In this document: piece after piece, positions 35,201-46,514 of the stretch
Position numbering within the stretch: position 1 is the first letter of the stretch
How the letters are laid out: each line of letters begins with the position of its first letter
Assembly (NCBI GenBank): GCA_033239525.1
Contig: BSYO01000038.1
Coordinates: forward strand, 3,301,556 to 3,365,555
DNA: 64,000 nucleotides
Reading direction: 5' to 3'
From: Nepenthes gracilis
Taxonomy: Eukaryota; Streptophyta; Magnoliopsida; Caryophyllales; Nepenthaceae
Program-made: the position numbers and the translations under genes
The notes under the pieces: model-generated
Told to the model about the DNA's origin: nothing
What the model saw: only the letters and a program-made list of their open reading frames with translations
The model's database searches: none

Positions 35201-38200
35201 CTGTTACTATAAGGCTTACCGTCCTTTTACCCATAGAAAAAGAATTTAAGTCTGATGATTGTGTTTTAGACTTTTTTTTTTCCATTTTTATGATTGTATA
35301 AATTATAAGTTAAAGATATGTTCTTAATATTCTGCCAATTTCTTGAATTGACAAATAGACAACGGTCTATTACACCAATTTATGGCCTTCAACCATTCTT
35401 GAGTTTGCCTCTAATGCCAAACATATTCTTTTGTGGTTATTAATAAAGAATGTAAATGTGTATGTCTCCGTAGAAGTTTAATCATTTTCTGACATTGTAA
35501 TTTTGCCAATTGCCCAGAATTATTTTGCATTGATGTGCTAATGTCTCACTAGTTTTTTTCTTTATTGTCATTGTTACCCGCTCCTATGAATTTATTAATG
35601 CATAATCTTTTTAAAAGTCATCTGTTACAATCTCTTATGCTATTCATTGTTGTGATGCAGGCTCCACCTGTGATTGTTTTTTCATCAGCTTGTGCAGGAC
35701 TTGCTGGTCAATTTTTACCTCCCTTCTCCTCTCTCTTCCCTTACCTTGATGAAATAAGTCTTATCCATTTATATTACTTTGCATGTCTGATTTTTTTTTT
35801 TCTTTAGTGTCTCCATCTGAAATGTTTGTTGTGTGAATTTTAAGTAGGCATACATTAATGAAGAAAATCTATTAGGAATTAGAGAGAGCTATTTTTGTTG
35901 TGGCGGTTTTGTTTTTGTTGCAGATTGATGTGTGATGGCGGTCGTAGTGTCATGGAAAATATTGCCCTATATACATTAATAAAAATATTAGTATCGGTAT
36001 TAGTTGTAATTGTATCATTATTGGATATATTGGCCTATAAATATCGGTATATAACTTATTGGAAGAAAAAATTTTTGAAATTGAAAGTTGATGGAATCAT
36101 ATTAGTTGATATGTCACAATATGGTAATATATCACGATATTATTGCGATATCAGAAAATATCAATATTGGGTTTCTAATGCTAATACATATCAACCGATA
36201 TTGCCTATATGTGTTGTTATTAATGATGCAAGTTTCTGACTATCCAGTCAAAAAACTACCTAAAACCTTGCCCAAAGCCTTGCCGGTTCCAAGTGGAGGA
36301 CAAAACCTGATAATGGGAAATAGGCTTTCCTTTTTCTATGGCTGCTTAAAATCTTTACTGAAAACTGACTTGCTGAGACCCCATGATGTGGGAAGAGTTT
36401 TGTGAATTAGCTGCCTGTGTTACTGGTTGCAAAAAAATGATATCTATAAATATTTAAAAATTACACTTATAGAATATAAATTGATATAATGTCATTTAAG
36501 GTGGTTCGAACACTTAAAAAATATGCAAATTGAAGCAATCTGAGTTAGTGGTGATTCATGAAAACAAATGAAGAGGTAGACCCATTAATGAAAATATTGG
36601 TATCAGTATTGATCGCGGTTATATTGTATTGAACAATATATGTCGGTATTGAATGATATTGGAAAAAAAATTCTAAAAATCGTAAGTTAATAAAACTATA
36701 TTAATCAATATGGAAATGTATTACAATATTATTGCAGAAAATATCAATATTGAGGGGATCCGATATTATAACATATTGGTTGATAGGTATTATCTTGTCC
36801 AATATTTTCATTTATGGGTAGACCTATAAAAACTTCAAGTACGTGATAAAAATGATCTGTAAATGCTTCTATTTTTGTAGAATATTGTACTAAATCAATG
36901 AAATGGCGAAGTAGATTAATTTGGCTGACACATTTAGTGAGATTAAAGGCTTTGTTGTTATTGTATGTTGATGGAGATGGTTATACCTCGAGTTAAATTA
37001 TCTTCCAGACTGACATTGTAAAATCCTAGCATCATTGACTTTCTTATTGTACCGCATTATAAGGAAACTTCAAACTTCAAGTCCATGGCTTTGGCATTCA
37101 AATGTCACTGCCACTCTCTCTCTCTCTCTCTCTCTTGTCCTTTTGTTTCCGAGGATGGTAATGAAATTTCCTGGGACCATAGTGCCAATCATGGATGGAA
37201 ATATCATTGTTGGTATCATCCGCGGTCATATGAGTATTTGTTGTATAGGGTGATCTGTACTGGCATTATTGGATGCAATTCCTTCTGCAAATCGAATGCG
37301 GATGGGGGGAGTGACATTGACTGATATTAGGTATACGAGCTGATCATAGCACCTCCTAAATCCTACTGCTACCCAGTGCTCAGTTTTGCCACCCAGTGGT
37401 CGCAACCACCATTAATTATGGTTTTGCAGCCTTGAGCCATGAAGTATCTGTTTTGAGGTGAAAATAACAAGAACGTACCACTGCTCAAATGGCTTCCAAA
37501 AGGGAAAATTCAACACGAACAAGATTATGAAGCTGAATACCGAACAAAAGTGACTATCTAAAGTGCTATTATTTTGGATTTGGCTCTGCTGCAGTCATAT
37601 AGAAGCAACTGAAAATCTGCTGTTCAATTAGTCAGCACATTGCGCATTGTTTTCCCTTGAGGAACTGGGTTTGTCCACCTGGTGTGGCTGACTTCCATTG
37701 TAGACTTATGGTGCCGCCACCATTGCAGTGGCTGCCCATACCATCTATTGCTTCGCCCACCAACTCCTCTTATTCCCCCATATCATATTCCGTGCTTCAT
37801 TTAACCCTCCTCTACCACTGCCAACACTGCCAACCTGTAACCGGTCTCTGCTCCTCAGCTCCCAAATCACCTATTTAAGAACTTTAAAGAGTAAAGTCAT
37901 TCATAGATTGTTAGAATTATCATGTTATCTCATAATTTTATAATGTATAATTTAACGTTCATAACATATATTAATCTATGCTTAAAGTTCTTTTCTCAAA
38001 GAATCTAAAATCAGTGCCTCTCTCTTTACTTATATCTCTCTTTCTTTATGAATATTTACAGAATTTATGCATGAAGTTATCCAGTATACAAATTTTCTAA
38101 AATGTAGTTTTTAAATTGCATTAATGGGAAGTTAACCTCTACTACTCAAAATTGAAAAATTGCCATCATCATTATTTAGAAAATGGCTCCTATTTTATTT

Positions 38201-39902
38201 ATAGTAAATATTAGGTAATTTTATTATTTATAAGTTATGAAGATGATCGATTTCTTAATTATATAATATCTTTTTTTCTATCAAATATTAGACCTATTAA
38301 AAGAAATAACTTCTCTAATAAAATAAAATAAAACCATTCGGATTCACAACTTTTAATGATTCCAATTGATTACTAAATTTGTGCAATATCATGTGGGACA
38401 ATTCTAACAATGTGCTCTCTCTTTGCCCATCTCTCTCTCTCTGCACCTGCAACTGGACGGTGGTTATGCAACCCAAGACCACCACAGCTGGTGATCTCAC
38501 TGGCCAAAATCACCATTAACGTTGGTTTCTTTCTTACCACTATCCTTGTATTTGCCCATCATGGATGAAAATATTGGTATTGGTATCGGTCATATTAAAT
38601 AATATATATCAGTATCAAATATATTAAAAGATAGAAATTATGAAAATCGTAAATCGATTAGGCCACATTAACCAATATATTGGCTGTAACAGCCAATATA
38701 TATCTTTTGAATATCAGTTTATATATTGTTGACATGGCAACATATTGTGATATTGTTACGATATTGAAAAATATAATTATTGGGTGGTAATACCGATATA
38801 TATCGGCCGATATTTACATTTAGATGGAATGTTCTCAGTTGTTTTCGCTCTTATGTATCCACAGTTGAGATTTTTGGTTTGTCTCAAACAGAAGCTGTCG
38901 ATGGAGTTTATAAAAATCACTTCTAAAGTAATCGTTAACCTTCAAACGTTCTTTTTAAGCTTCCTTATCTAGAATTTTCAGTTGCAAAAATTATTCTCGT
39001 AGAGAAAATTGTAGCTCTCAGGCCTTATACTAAATCGTGGGTAGGCTATTTCTACTCATTTAAACTTCTCATTTCCATTCACAGTTGGTGTAAATTTATG
39101 TTTTCAATTGTAGTGGTGGTTGTGAAACTCGTTGAAAGGCTGGTTATGTGCGCATGTTGAGAACTATAGTAGGTTTGTGCAAATTTTCTACCATAGATAC
39201 AAATATTAGCCGATATGCATTTGTATCGAGTTATAGATATTGATATTTTTTGATATTTTGACAATATCGTAATATATTATCATATTAATAATATTACCGT
39301 ATCAGCGATATGTCATGATATATTGGCTAGTATAACCTTGTCAGCTTATAGTTTTTAAATTTTTTTTCATGGTATATCAAATATCAATATATATTATTTG
39401 AAACTAGTATGGCAATGATTGATACTGATACTGCTACCGTTATTTTGATAATATTGCATTATATTACTATATCAATAATATATTGTGATATATTGGTTGA
39501 TGTCGTCTATTAGTTTACGATACTCAGAAATTTTTTCTCTTTGATATATCCGATATTGAAATGCATTGTCCGATATGTTTGATATTAATATAGTATTAAC
39601 TGATTCCGATATTGGTACCAATACTGTTATTTTCATCCATTGTTTCCATGTAAAGTTATTATTTCTTGTGATTGATTTACATTTGCTGGTGTTTCTTCCT
39701 TTGTATCAAGCGAATGTGAATCTATTGTCAGCTGAATTTCCCGTGCAACTCAAAAGAGCACTATAATCCTGCAGGTGGTGCTGTTCCAGCACTGGCTCAG
39801 CTGGCCGCCTCATCATATCACGCTGCAGTGTTATCATCGCCATTGCCGCCGCCTTCGGAGGCAGACAACCACCACAAATCTAGGACTTCCTCCACCTTGT
39901 AA
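32209..39902 (+). CDS. small protein of unknown function, six exons, 134 aa
   Basis: I cannot assign a function, but it reads like a conserved plant protein. Exons are 32209-32277, 32381-32431, 32524-32575, 33529-33587, 35661-35706 and 39775-39902. All introns are GT...AG and the phases fit without a stop. The product starts MANSKLGTSLKCPHCAGPL, with a CPHC pair at residues 12-15. Exon 2 gives WTVPPPIRDSFSM; exon 3 the glycine-rich IGSAVGGTTSAFYGFNY (41-57); exon 4 KGPMWLHFLIG; exon 5 APPVIVFSSACAGLA; exon 6 GGAVPALAQLAASSYH and a polar tail. Two stretches (about 41-57 and 69-105) are hydrophobic enough to be membrane segments. The small exons carry no stop or frame break. The last donor (GTCAAT) is weak. 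Introns 4 and 5 (2073 and 4068 bp) host MITEs. Confidence 0.88.
33733..33992. mobile_element. MITE family copy 3 (intron 4 of the 134-aa protein gene)
   Basis: Opens ACGGATGAAAATATTTGTAT and closes ACGTATCGGCCGATATTTGT. It contains GATATATCACAATATATTAC and ATATATCATGATATTTGTC. Orientation is opposite to copy 1. Confidence 0.7.
35952..36215. mobile_element. MITE family copy 4 (intron 5)
   Basis: Contains ATGGAAAATATTGCCC near the left end, GATATGTCACAATATGGTAA and CATATCAACCGATATTGCC near the right end. The terminal repeats are more decayed than in copy 5. Confidence 0.6.
36582..36817. mobile_element. MITE family copy 5 (intron 5), best-preserved ends
   Basis: The left end CCATTAATGAAAATATTGG and the right end CCAATATTTTCATTTATGG are inverted repeats with one difference. 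GGTAGAC precedes the left end and (G)GTAGAC follows the right end, giving a 6-8 bp target duplication that partly overlaps the inverted repeat. This copy defines the family: about 236 bp, AT-rich, noncoding. Confidence 0.8.
37110..37137. repeat. (CT)n microsatellite
   Basis: An uninterrupted CT run within intron 5 of the 134-aa protein gene. A weaker CT-rich tract lies at about 38415-38445. Confidence 0.85.
38556..38826. mobile_element. MITE family copy 6 (intron 5)
   Basis: Opens CCATCATGGATGAAAATATT and closes TATCGGCCGATATTTACATT then TAGATGG. The palindrome TATCGGCCGATA near the right end is shared with copy 3. Confidence 0.7.
39191..39641. mobile_element. MITE family copy 7, dimeric (intron 5)
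   Basis: The left end CCATAGATACAAATATTAG and right end CTGTTATTTTCATCCATTG bound 451 bp, nearly twice the usual length. Internal blocks occur twice: GTCATGATATATTGG... with TTTTTAAATTTTTTTTCATG, and TTGTGATATATTGGTTGATG with CTCAGAAATTTTTTCTCTTT. It is a tandem or nested pair. It ends about 130 bp before the last exon. Confidence 0.65.
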
Positions 39903-40401
39903 TTGCAATTTTGATGGCCATGAGAGAGCGGTGAAACTAGGAAAACTTGGTTTCTGTTGCAGCTTCAACAGTGTGGATTGAATTTGTCGATGTCTGTCAG
40001 CATTCTCGCACTTTGAAGAGCATTTTGCCAGCATTATAATATAAGATAAGGCCGTATATAATGGATCTAAAGTAACCCGACTATTTGTCGGATCCTACAC
40101 AGCAGAAGTCTTGTGCATTGGGCTATGTTATTTTTCCATATTTATGTATATTTCATGTATCTTCTCGTAGTCTAAGAGGAAAATATGTTGCCATCTCGGT
40201 TTTTATGAGTAATTTTTTTTTCTCGGTGTCTGTGTTCCATAGATAATTCTGTGTATGATGTGATTTTTGATGCCCTTTTTCAGGCAATGTTATTTTCAGT
40301 TGACAACTAACTACCCGGAGAAATCTCCGGTTAGCCATCGACTCATAATTGACGGCCAGGAAGGAGGGGCCGAAAGTCGGTGGGAGTATTAACTATCACC
40401 T

Positions 40402-40737
40402 TGCGTTTAGTTCATGGAAATTATAATTTTATTTCTGACTAATTTATTCAAAAATTATAATTTTTTTGTTTGATTGGTAAATTAATTAAAAATAAATATT
40501 TTTAAAAAATATTTATTTTTATAAATATAGAAATAACTATTTTCGTATAAAATGTGAGAATAGATATTTTCACATACGTAGGAATAGTTATTTCTTATTA
40601 TTATTATTGTTATTATTTTTATTTTTATTATGTATTATTATTATTATTATTAAGTTTTATTATTATTATAACTATTATTGATACATATAATAATAATAAT
40701 AATAATTATTATTATTATTACTAATATATATTATTTC

Positions 40738-40776
<39 letters not shown>

Positions 40777-41005
40777 GTTTTATAATACATATTATTATTA
40801 TTATGATTATTATTATTATTATTACTATTATTTTTTATATTATTTTATAAATTAAATAATTAAATATTAATTTTTATTTTATTTTATTTTAATAATCAAA
40901 TATAAAAATAACAATTTCAACTCTATTACCATTCTATTCTATTTTCCCTAAGAATAACTATTCTATTTTTATTTTATTATATTTTTACAACCAAATGTAC
41001 CATCA
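40402..41005. mobile_element. DNA-transposon-like element with (ATT)n expansion
   Basis: The left end CCTTGCGTTTAGTTCATGG and the right end, read on the minus strand as TGGTACATTTGGTTGT, are loosely inverted. Inner arms carry GGAATAGTTATTTC on one side and AGAATAACTATTCTATTTT on the other. The centre (about 40588-40830) is an imperfect (ATT)n/(AAT)n microsatellite. The style matches 10935-12046. No coding sequence is present. Confidence 0.5.
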
Positions 41006-42595
41006 GTGACTATTGATAAGCAGTGTGTGAGCCTCGAAAAATGACTTCTCTTTTAAAAATAGACATTATTTTTTGGAGTTTAACTTATATTTTTATCGAT
41101 TTGTAAGTGTTTTTATTGACTTATTTTCTTGTGATCAATCTAACTTTAAAAAATCTAAAAAATACAAAAAAATATTTTAAAATGGCTTAATTTTGATATT
41201 AAATATAAGGTTGTGTGTATCTAATTCTCTCTGAAATTTCAAGGGCTGATTGTTTGAGGCAAGAAGTAACTCTCTCTTTAATTTCAATCATGCATATAAA
41301 AATAAATAGTTATGTATTAACTAATTTTTAAAAATTAAAAATTATTTAAATTTAATTATTTTTAAATATTTAAATTTTAACCGTTAATTTTTTTTTTATC
41401 AATAATTAAGATTAAAAAAATAAAAAATATATTTCTATAAAAAAAAAAAACCCATGACATTGCTAAATATAGAAAAGTCAATGTTAATTGTTAGCATTTG
41501 ACTTCATATTTTTTGTTTGCTTGTAAAATACTCAAATTTGATTCTTCAAGTTGGATCAATTAGAACACTTCCCACATTTGGCATACTCTTTGCAATTGCT
41601 ATCCAATTAGCCAAAACTTCTTTTTTTTTTTTTTTTTTTTTTCCTTTAAAAGATGTTCTTTGAGCAAAAATATTTTAGGGCTATTTTTTCAATTATTGTA
41701 AAAATATCAGTGTTTATTTAATAATTTATTTTTATATGAGCTCAATAATATAAATAAATAGATGAGATATTATATTATTAAAATATTTAAAGGGTTTTAA
41801 AATATATTTTTAATACCCATTTTTTTAAATAGCATTTTTTAAATAGTATTTTATTATATTTTAGAAGAGAAATAATTTTTTTAGTTAATTTTTAATTAAA
41901 AAAATTATCAATTTTTTTAGTTTATAAAATAGACTCTTTTTATTATAATATGTGGATAAGTAAGATGATTTTTTTTTTGGGATAATAAAAATGTGGGTTT
42001 TTAAATTTAAATGTTCAATGGGGTTTTAATTTATTTATTTTATTTTTATTTTTTTAGTTTTTGAAGTTAAGTAAGCCCCACAGGAAATTTTAATAAAATT
42101 TTTTTCACAAAAATTTTATAATTCCTATGAAGAAAGAATAAGAAGGTTTAATGGAAAAAAAAAGTCAATTTTTTTTTTGAGAAATTTTTTTTATATGGAT
42201 TCAAGGATATATATGATATTTGTTTTTGCATCATAAATTATGTGAAATAATATAATAATTTTAATCATTTATATAAATATTTGAATTAAATAAATTTTTT
42301 ATATTTAAAATATAAACAAAGATTGCAGAAAAAAGAATTTAGAAATGCTCAAAAAATAATCTCTAAAATTTGAAACAAAAAAGTTTCTGAAAAGCTTTTA
42401 AATACATTTTTAAAAGCATGCAAATTAATAAATTTTGGAAAAATATAAATGATCAAATTTAGTGCTATTTTGAGTATAAAATGTTAAAAATTATTAATAT
42501 AAAACGGATTGAATTTAAGATATTACTTGGAGTAAAATTGAATGCTCTTAGCTATATAACGACTGAAATGGGATGATTAATCGAACACCGAATAA
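41006..42595. other. AT-rich intergenic DNA
   Basis: Dominated by A/T homopolymers and short AT repeats (a 24-bp T run near 41620). I see no gene, RNA or bounded element. Confidence 0.55.
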
Positions 42596-42812
42596 ATAGA
42601 AGGAAAAGTGTGAGGATTGTCGGATAGGTAGAGCTATTCTGGCGACTATAGTTTATATTATCAGAATAAATTGGAACAAGCGTCTTTTTGATAGAGATAA
42701 TCTTAATAAAGATGATATGATCAGTCATTTGATCTTAGATTTCTTAAAATTTTATACTACTATTATCATGGATAATCTTAGTTTTCTTGAGATTAAAATC
42801 GATGATTTTTAA
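42596..42812 (+). pseudogene. LINE reverse-transcriptase C-terminal relic
   Basis: From about 42628 one plus frame reads RAILATIVYIIRINWNKRLF and continues DRDNLNKDDMISHLILDFLK, ending at a stop near 42812. The pattern of an aromatic/hydrophobic stretch followed by W-(K/R)-ER-like NWNKRLF and an acidic segment is that of the end of plant L1-type LINE polyproteins after the zf-RVT zinc region. Upstream frames carry stops. It is an old fragment. Confidence 0.55.
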
Positions 42813-44724
42813 GTAATGATAAGTTTATTATACTTGATATATTTTCGGATCTGAATTATTATACGGATTAGAGAGTTAAGAATTATCCGATTAGTTTAAT
42901 ATGGGTTTGGTCTCCGTACACACTTAATTTAGATACTGTACAACACAATCAAGTACAGTCAAAGAATTGATGAGACTCACTCATGGTATATTTTTCGATA
43001 CTCAAATCAATTATTTTTCTTTTAAATAAAAAAATAGATGATGTAGGTATAAATGCATATAAAAATAATTTTTATTTGTATTGTGCACTTTTCAGAAAAT
43101 GTCTTAATGAGAGAGGGTGTGTGCACTTGAACCATATTAAGACTGCCTTTTGTTAGATTCTCTTTGATTAAGCGCCGTCCTCTTTTCCTATTGAGAAAGA
43201 GGGGTTTATATAAAAATAATGGGTGATTGCCTTTTTCTACTAACCGCCTAGAAAACCGTAAGGTGAATAAGAAGATGCTGTTCATCTGGCAACTTCTAAT
43301 TGGTAATCGAGACTGTTGAGAAAAAGAAAGAAATTGATTCAATTAGTTAGAGTTGGTTTCGTCTTCCTTCAAGAAGTAACGGCTCGAATAATGCCGACAG
43401 GTTCGTCTACGAAGTTTAGGTTATATAGGCCAATTGGGCCTCTATTTTTTTATGGGTCGAGTCTTTTGACGGGCTCTCATATTAGGCCATTAATAATTAT
43501 ACCCATTAATACTATTATTATGTCAAAATATTTATCTTAAAATTTATATAATTAAAAGTTAATAAATAAATAAATAAATTAATTTGGTACAAACAAAGCG
43601 AGCAAGGAGGGTAGTTAAATCTCAAATGCTTGAGCCTTTTTAACCAGATTATTATCTTACCTTTGATCATTAAATTACATTTGATCATTAAAATAGAATA
43701 AAATAAATATAGAGATCTAATTAAGACATAATGACGTAGTAATTACTGTTTAATATGAGTTAGAATTTTATTTTTTTTATTTATTAATTATTAGTCTTAT
43801 AAATTTGAAAAAATAAGTTTTAAATTTTCTCTTTTTTCTATTTGAATATTTTTCCACTTTAGATATTTCAAGAACTCAATAAAAATGTCTAATATCACGG
43901 ATAAATAATTATTAATTTAGACATTTTTTAAAAGAAATAATACTGAGCTATATATCTTCAATATTCTTTTAGGATTATATATAGCAGTACAAAATTTTAA
44001 GTATAAACGCTACACTTACTTTTTAAGAGATCATATATGATTTTTGTTTTTGAAAATTAATAAAACATGTATTCCTAAATAAAGGTAAAAATAAAATAAA
44101 ATGAAAATAAATAATAAATTAATTGGATTATGAGAATAATAATTAAGCAATATTACTCATATATTTAATTATATATTTAATTGTATCAAAATTATAATTT
44201 TTGGTATATAAAAAAAGAATATAAAGAGTAAAAATTAAAATAGGACACGACCTATATTTATTTTTGATAATTTTAATATAACTAATTATGTAATTAAATA
44301 TATAAATAATATCTTTTTTATAATAATTATGGCGTCACCATCGTATCCTTACAATGCCATTTTACTATGGTAATCTCTAGGATTTGAAATTTATATTTTC
44401 ACAGTTCTCAAATACATAATATTATTTTTTTAATTGATCATTTACACGGCAAAAAAAAAAAAAAAAAAATAAATAAATAAATATATATATATATAGCTAT
44501 TTTTATAGGTTAATATTTTTAAAATGTAAAGAAAATTTTTTTGTATTTTTAAGTAATCACTGAACCTAACCGTCGGTATTTTGATTCAGCCGCTGGGTTG
44601 CCGAAAGGGAGTGGCTACCCCTGATTCTACAATTGAGCCCCCTCTTTTCCCTAAAAGAGCATGGATAATTTCATTTATATTAATAAATTTATATAAAAAT
44701 ATATAAATAAATAAATATTATAAC
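42813..44724. other. transposon-derived and AT-rich DNA without gene
   Basis: Segments such as GGCCAATTGGGCCTC (43430) and GTCTTTTGACGGGCTCTCAT (43460) resemble ends of LTR or other elements, but no bounded structure could be defined. A poly-A/(TAAA)n tract lies at 44450-44490. A GC-richer patch at 44560-44660 (GGGAGTGGCTACCCC) may be a MITE end. Confidence 0.4.
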
Positions 44725-46514
44725 TGATGGGTTCAATAATAATGGACTAATCAACCAGACCCCACAGTAATCCTATAATCTAACATATTCATTTCAAATT
44801 AAAAGTCTCACATTCTTTTTGGAGAAACAATACATCTACAAATTCCACTATAAATACAAGTATTCTCAAACACTGAAAGACAAGTAGGAGAAACTTGAAA
44901 AAGCTCCATATGGCTTGGAGAATAGTATAGTCGTTACTAACCAATCTTCAATGAGAGCAGATTGGCGGTCAGGAGACCCTCGACTCTCCTCTCATCTAAA
45001 AGGCCCCTTGGCTCTCCGCTTATCCGGGGCTCCTCGGCCACCTCCAATTCTTAAGACTTTAGTCTTCTCGTTTGGAGGCCGTCGGACCTCTACTGCCAAG
45101 AGGCCCTCAGCCCTCATCCAGTTCAGAGGCCATCAGCCTTCTGTCAGTTATGAGGCCCTCAACCCTCTGCCTGCCAGGAGGCCCTCAGCCTTCCTCCAGT
45201 CAGGAGGCTCTCGACCCTTTGCCACCAGGGGGCTCTTAGCCCTCCTGTCCGGAGGCTCTCGGCCCTCCACCAGTCCCAGAGGCCCTTAGCCCTCCGTCTG
45301 CTAGAAGGCTCTCAACCCTCCTCTAGTCCGGAGGCCCTCGGCCCTCCGCCGCTAGGAGGCCCTCAGCCCTTCTTCTGTCCGGAGACCCTCAATTCTTTAT
45401 CCAGGAGGCGCGGAGCTCTCCTCCTTCCAGAAGGCACGGAGGCCATCTGCCCTCTACCACCAGGAGCCCCTCAGCCCTTCTCCCGTTCGGAGGCCATCAA
45501 CCCTCCGCCGTTCGGAGGCCCTCAACCCTTCACTAGACAGGAGGCCTTTATGCCTTCGTCTTGGAGTCACGATCCCTCCATCCTGGAGTCAGGAACTTGC
45601 TGTCCAAGAGTTAATCATCTACTTAGGTAACCAGAATGTTTACTCATTAGTACAACTTAGTCATTCTCCTCTAAATCGCCTCTTTGTCAGGCGCATCTAT
45701 AAGCCGCTACTCTGTCAGGCGGACCTCCAAGCCGCCATCTGTCAGGCGTACCTACAAGCCGCCCCTCTGTCGGACGCACCTATAAGCCACACATCTATCG
45801 GATGCACTCCAATAAGCCGCTTCTCTATCAAACGCACTCCAAGCCGCCCTCTACAAGTGCACCTATAAGTCACCATCCACGGACGGACCTATAAGCCGTC
45901 CCTCTACTGGGCGCACATATAAGCCACCCCTCTACTGGGCGCGCCTCCAAGCCGCCCTCCGTGGGCGCACTTATAAGCTGCCCTTCTGTCGGGCGCACCA
46001 ATATGCCGTCCCTCTACCGGGCGTAGTTCCAAGTCGTCCTCCATGGGCGCACCTATAAGCCGCCCTCCACAGACGCACCTATAAACCGCCTTTCTGTCGA
46101 GCGCACCTCTAAGCCCCCATCCGTGGGCGCACTAAACGGTCCCTTTGCCTCTATAAACCGGTCCCTTTGCGGGCGCACGCGCCGCCCTCTATAAACCGCC
46201 GCCCATTGTCGGGCACACGGAGCTTAAGCCACCAAATACATCCTTCTCACATTCCCCTCATCGCTGTATCTTTGAATTCTCACCACGTTTACCTTTAAAC
46301 GTGTATTTCTTCATTTATTGTAGAAGATTTCTGACTTGAACGTTGGAGTGTCAACGGTGGATAGCCCCCCATTGTTCTTTGACCTCTTATTTGTAGTTCG
46401 TATTGTGCAGGTTCTTGGTTATCATGGACAGAGACCGGGCCCAATCCAGATCAATCCTCAATGAAAGATTGGAAGGCTCCTTAATCCGTACAATAATTGG
46501 AGACTCGGGACGCA
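44725..46514 (+). repeat. 5' LTR, built from two minisatellite arrays
   Basis: 1790 bp. A TATA box, TATAAATA, sits at 44849-44856, only about 125 bp from the LTR start. Array A (about 44985-45570) repeats AGGCCCTCAGCCCTCC-type units of 25-32 bp. Array B (about 45660-46205) repeats GGCGCACCTATAAGCCGCCC-type units of about 28 bp. The last 300 bp are unique. If transcription starts behind the TATA box, both arrays are transcribed. Confidence 0.85.

Noticed and set aside
37657..37943. Two overlapping ORFs in intron 5 of the 134-aa protein gene
   Set aside because: No recognisable domain, and no splice sites link them to the gene; probably chance in a less AT-rich patch.
44915..45289. Proline/serine-rich ORFs in the LTRs (also 49991-50596)
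   Set aside because: They are frames through the AGGCCCTCAGCCC minisatellite and differ between the two LTRs.
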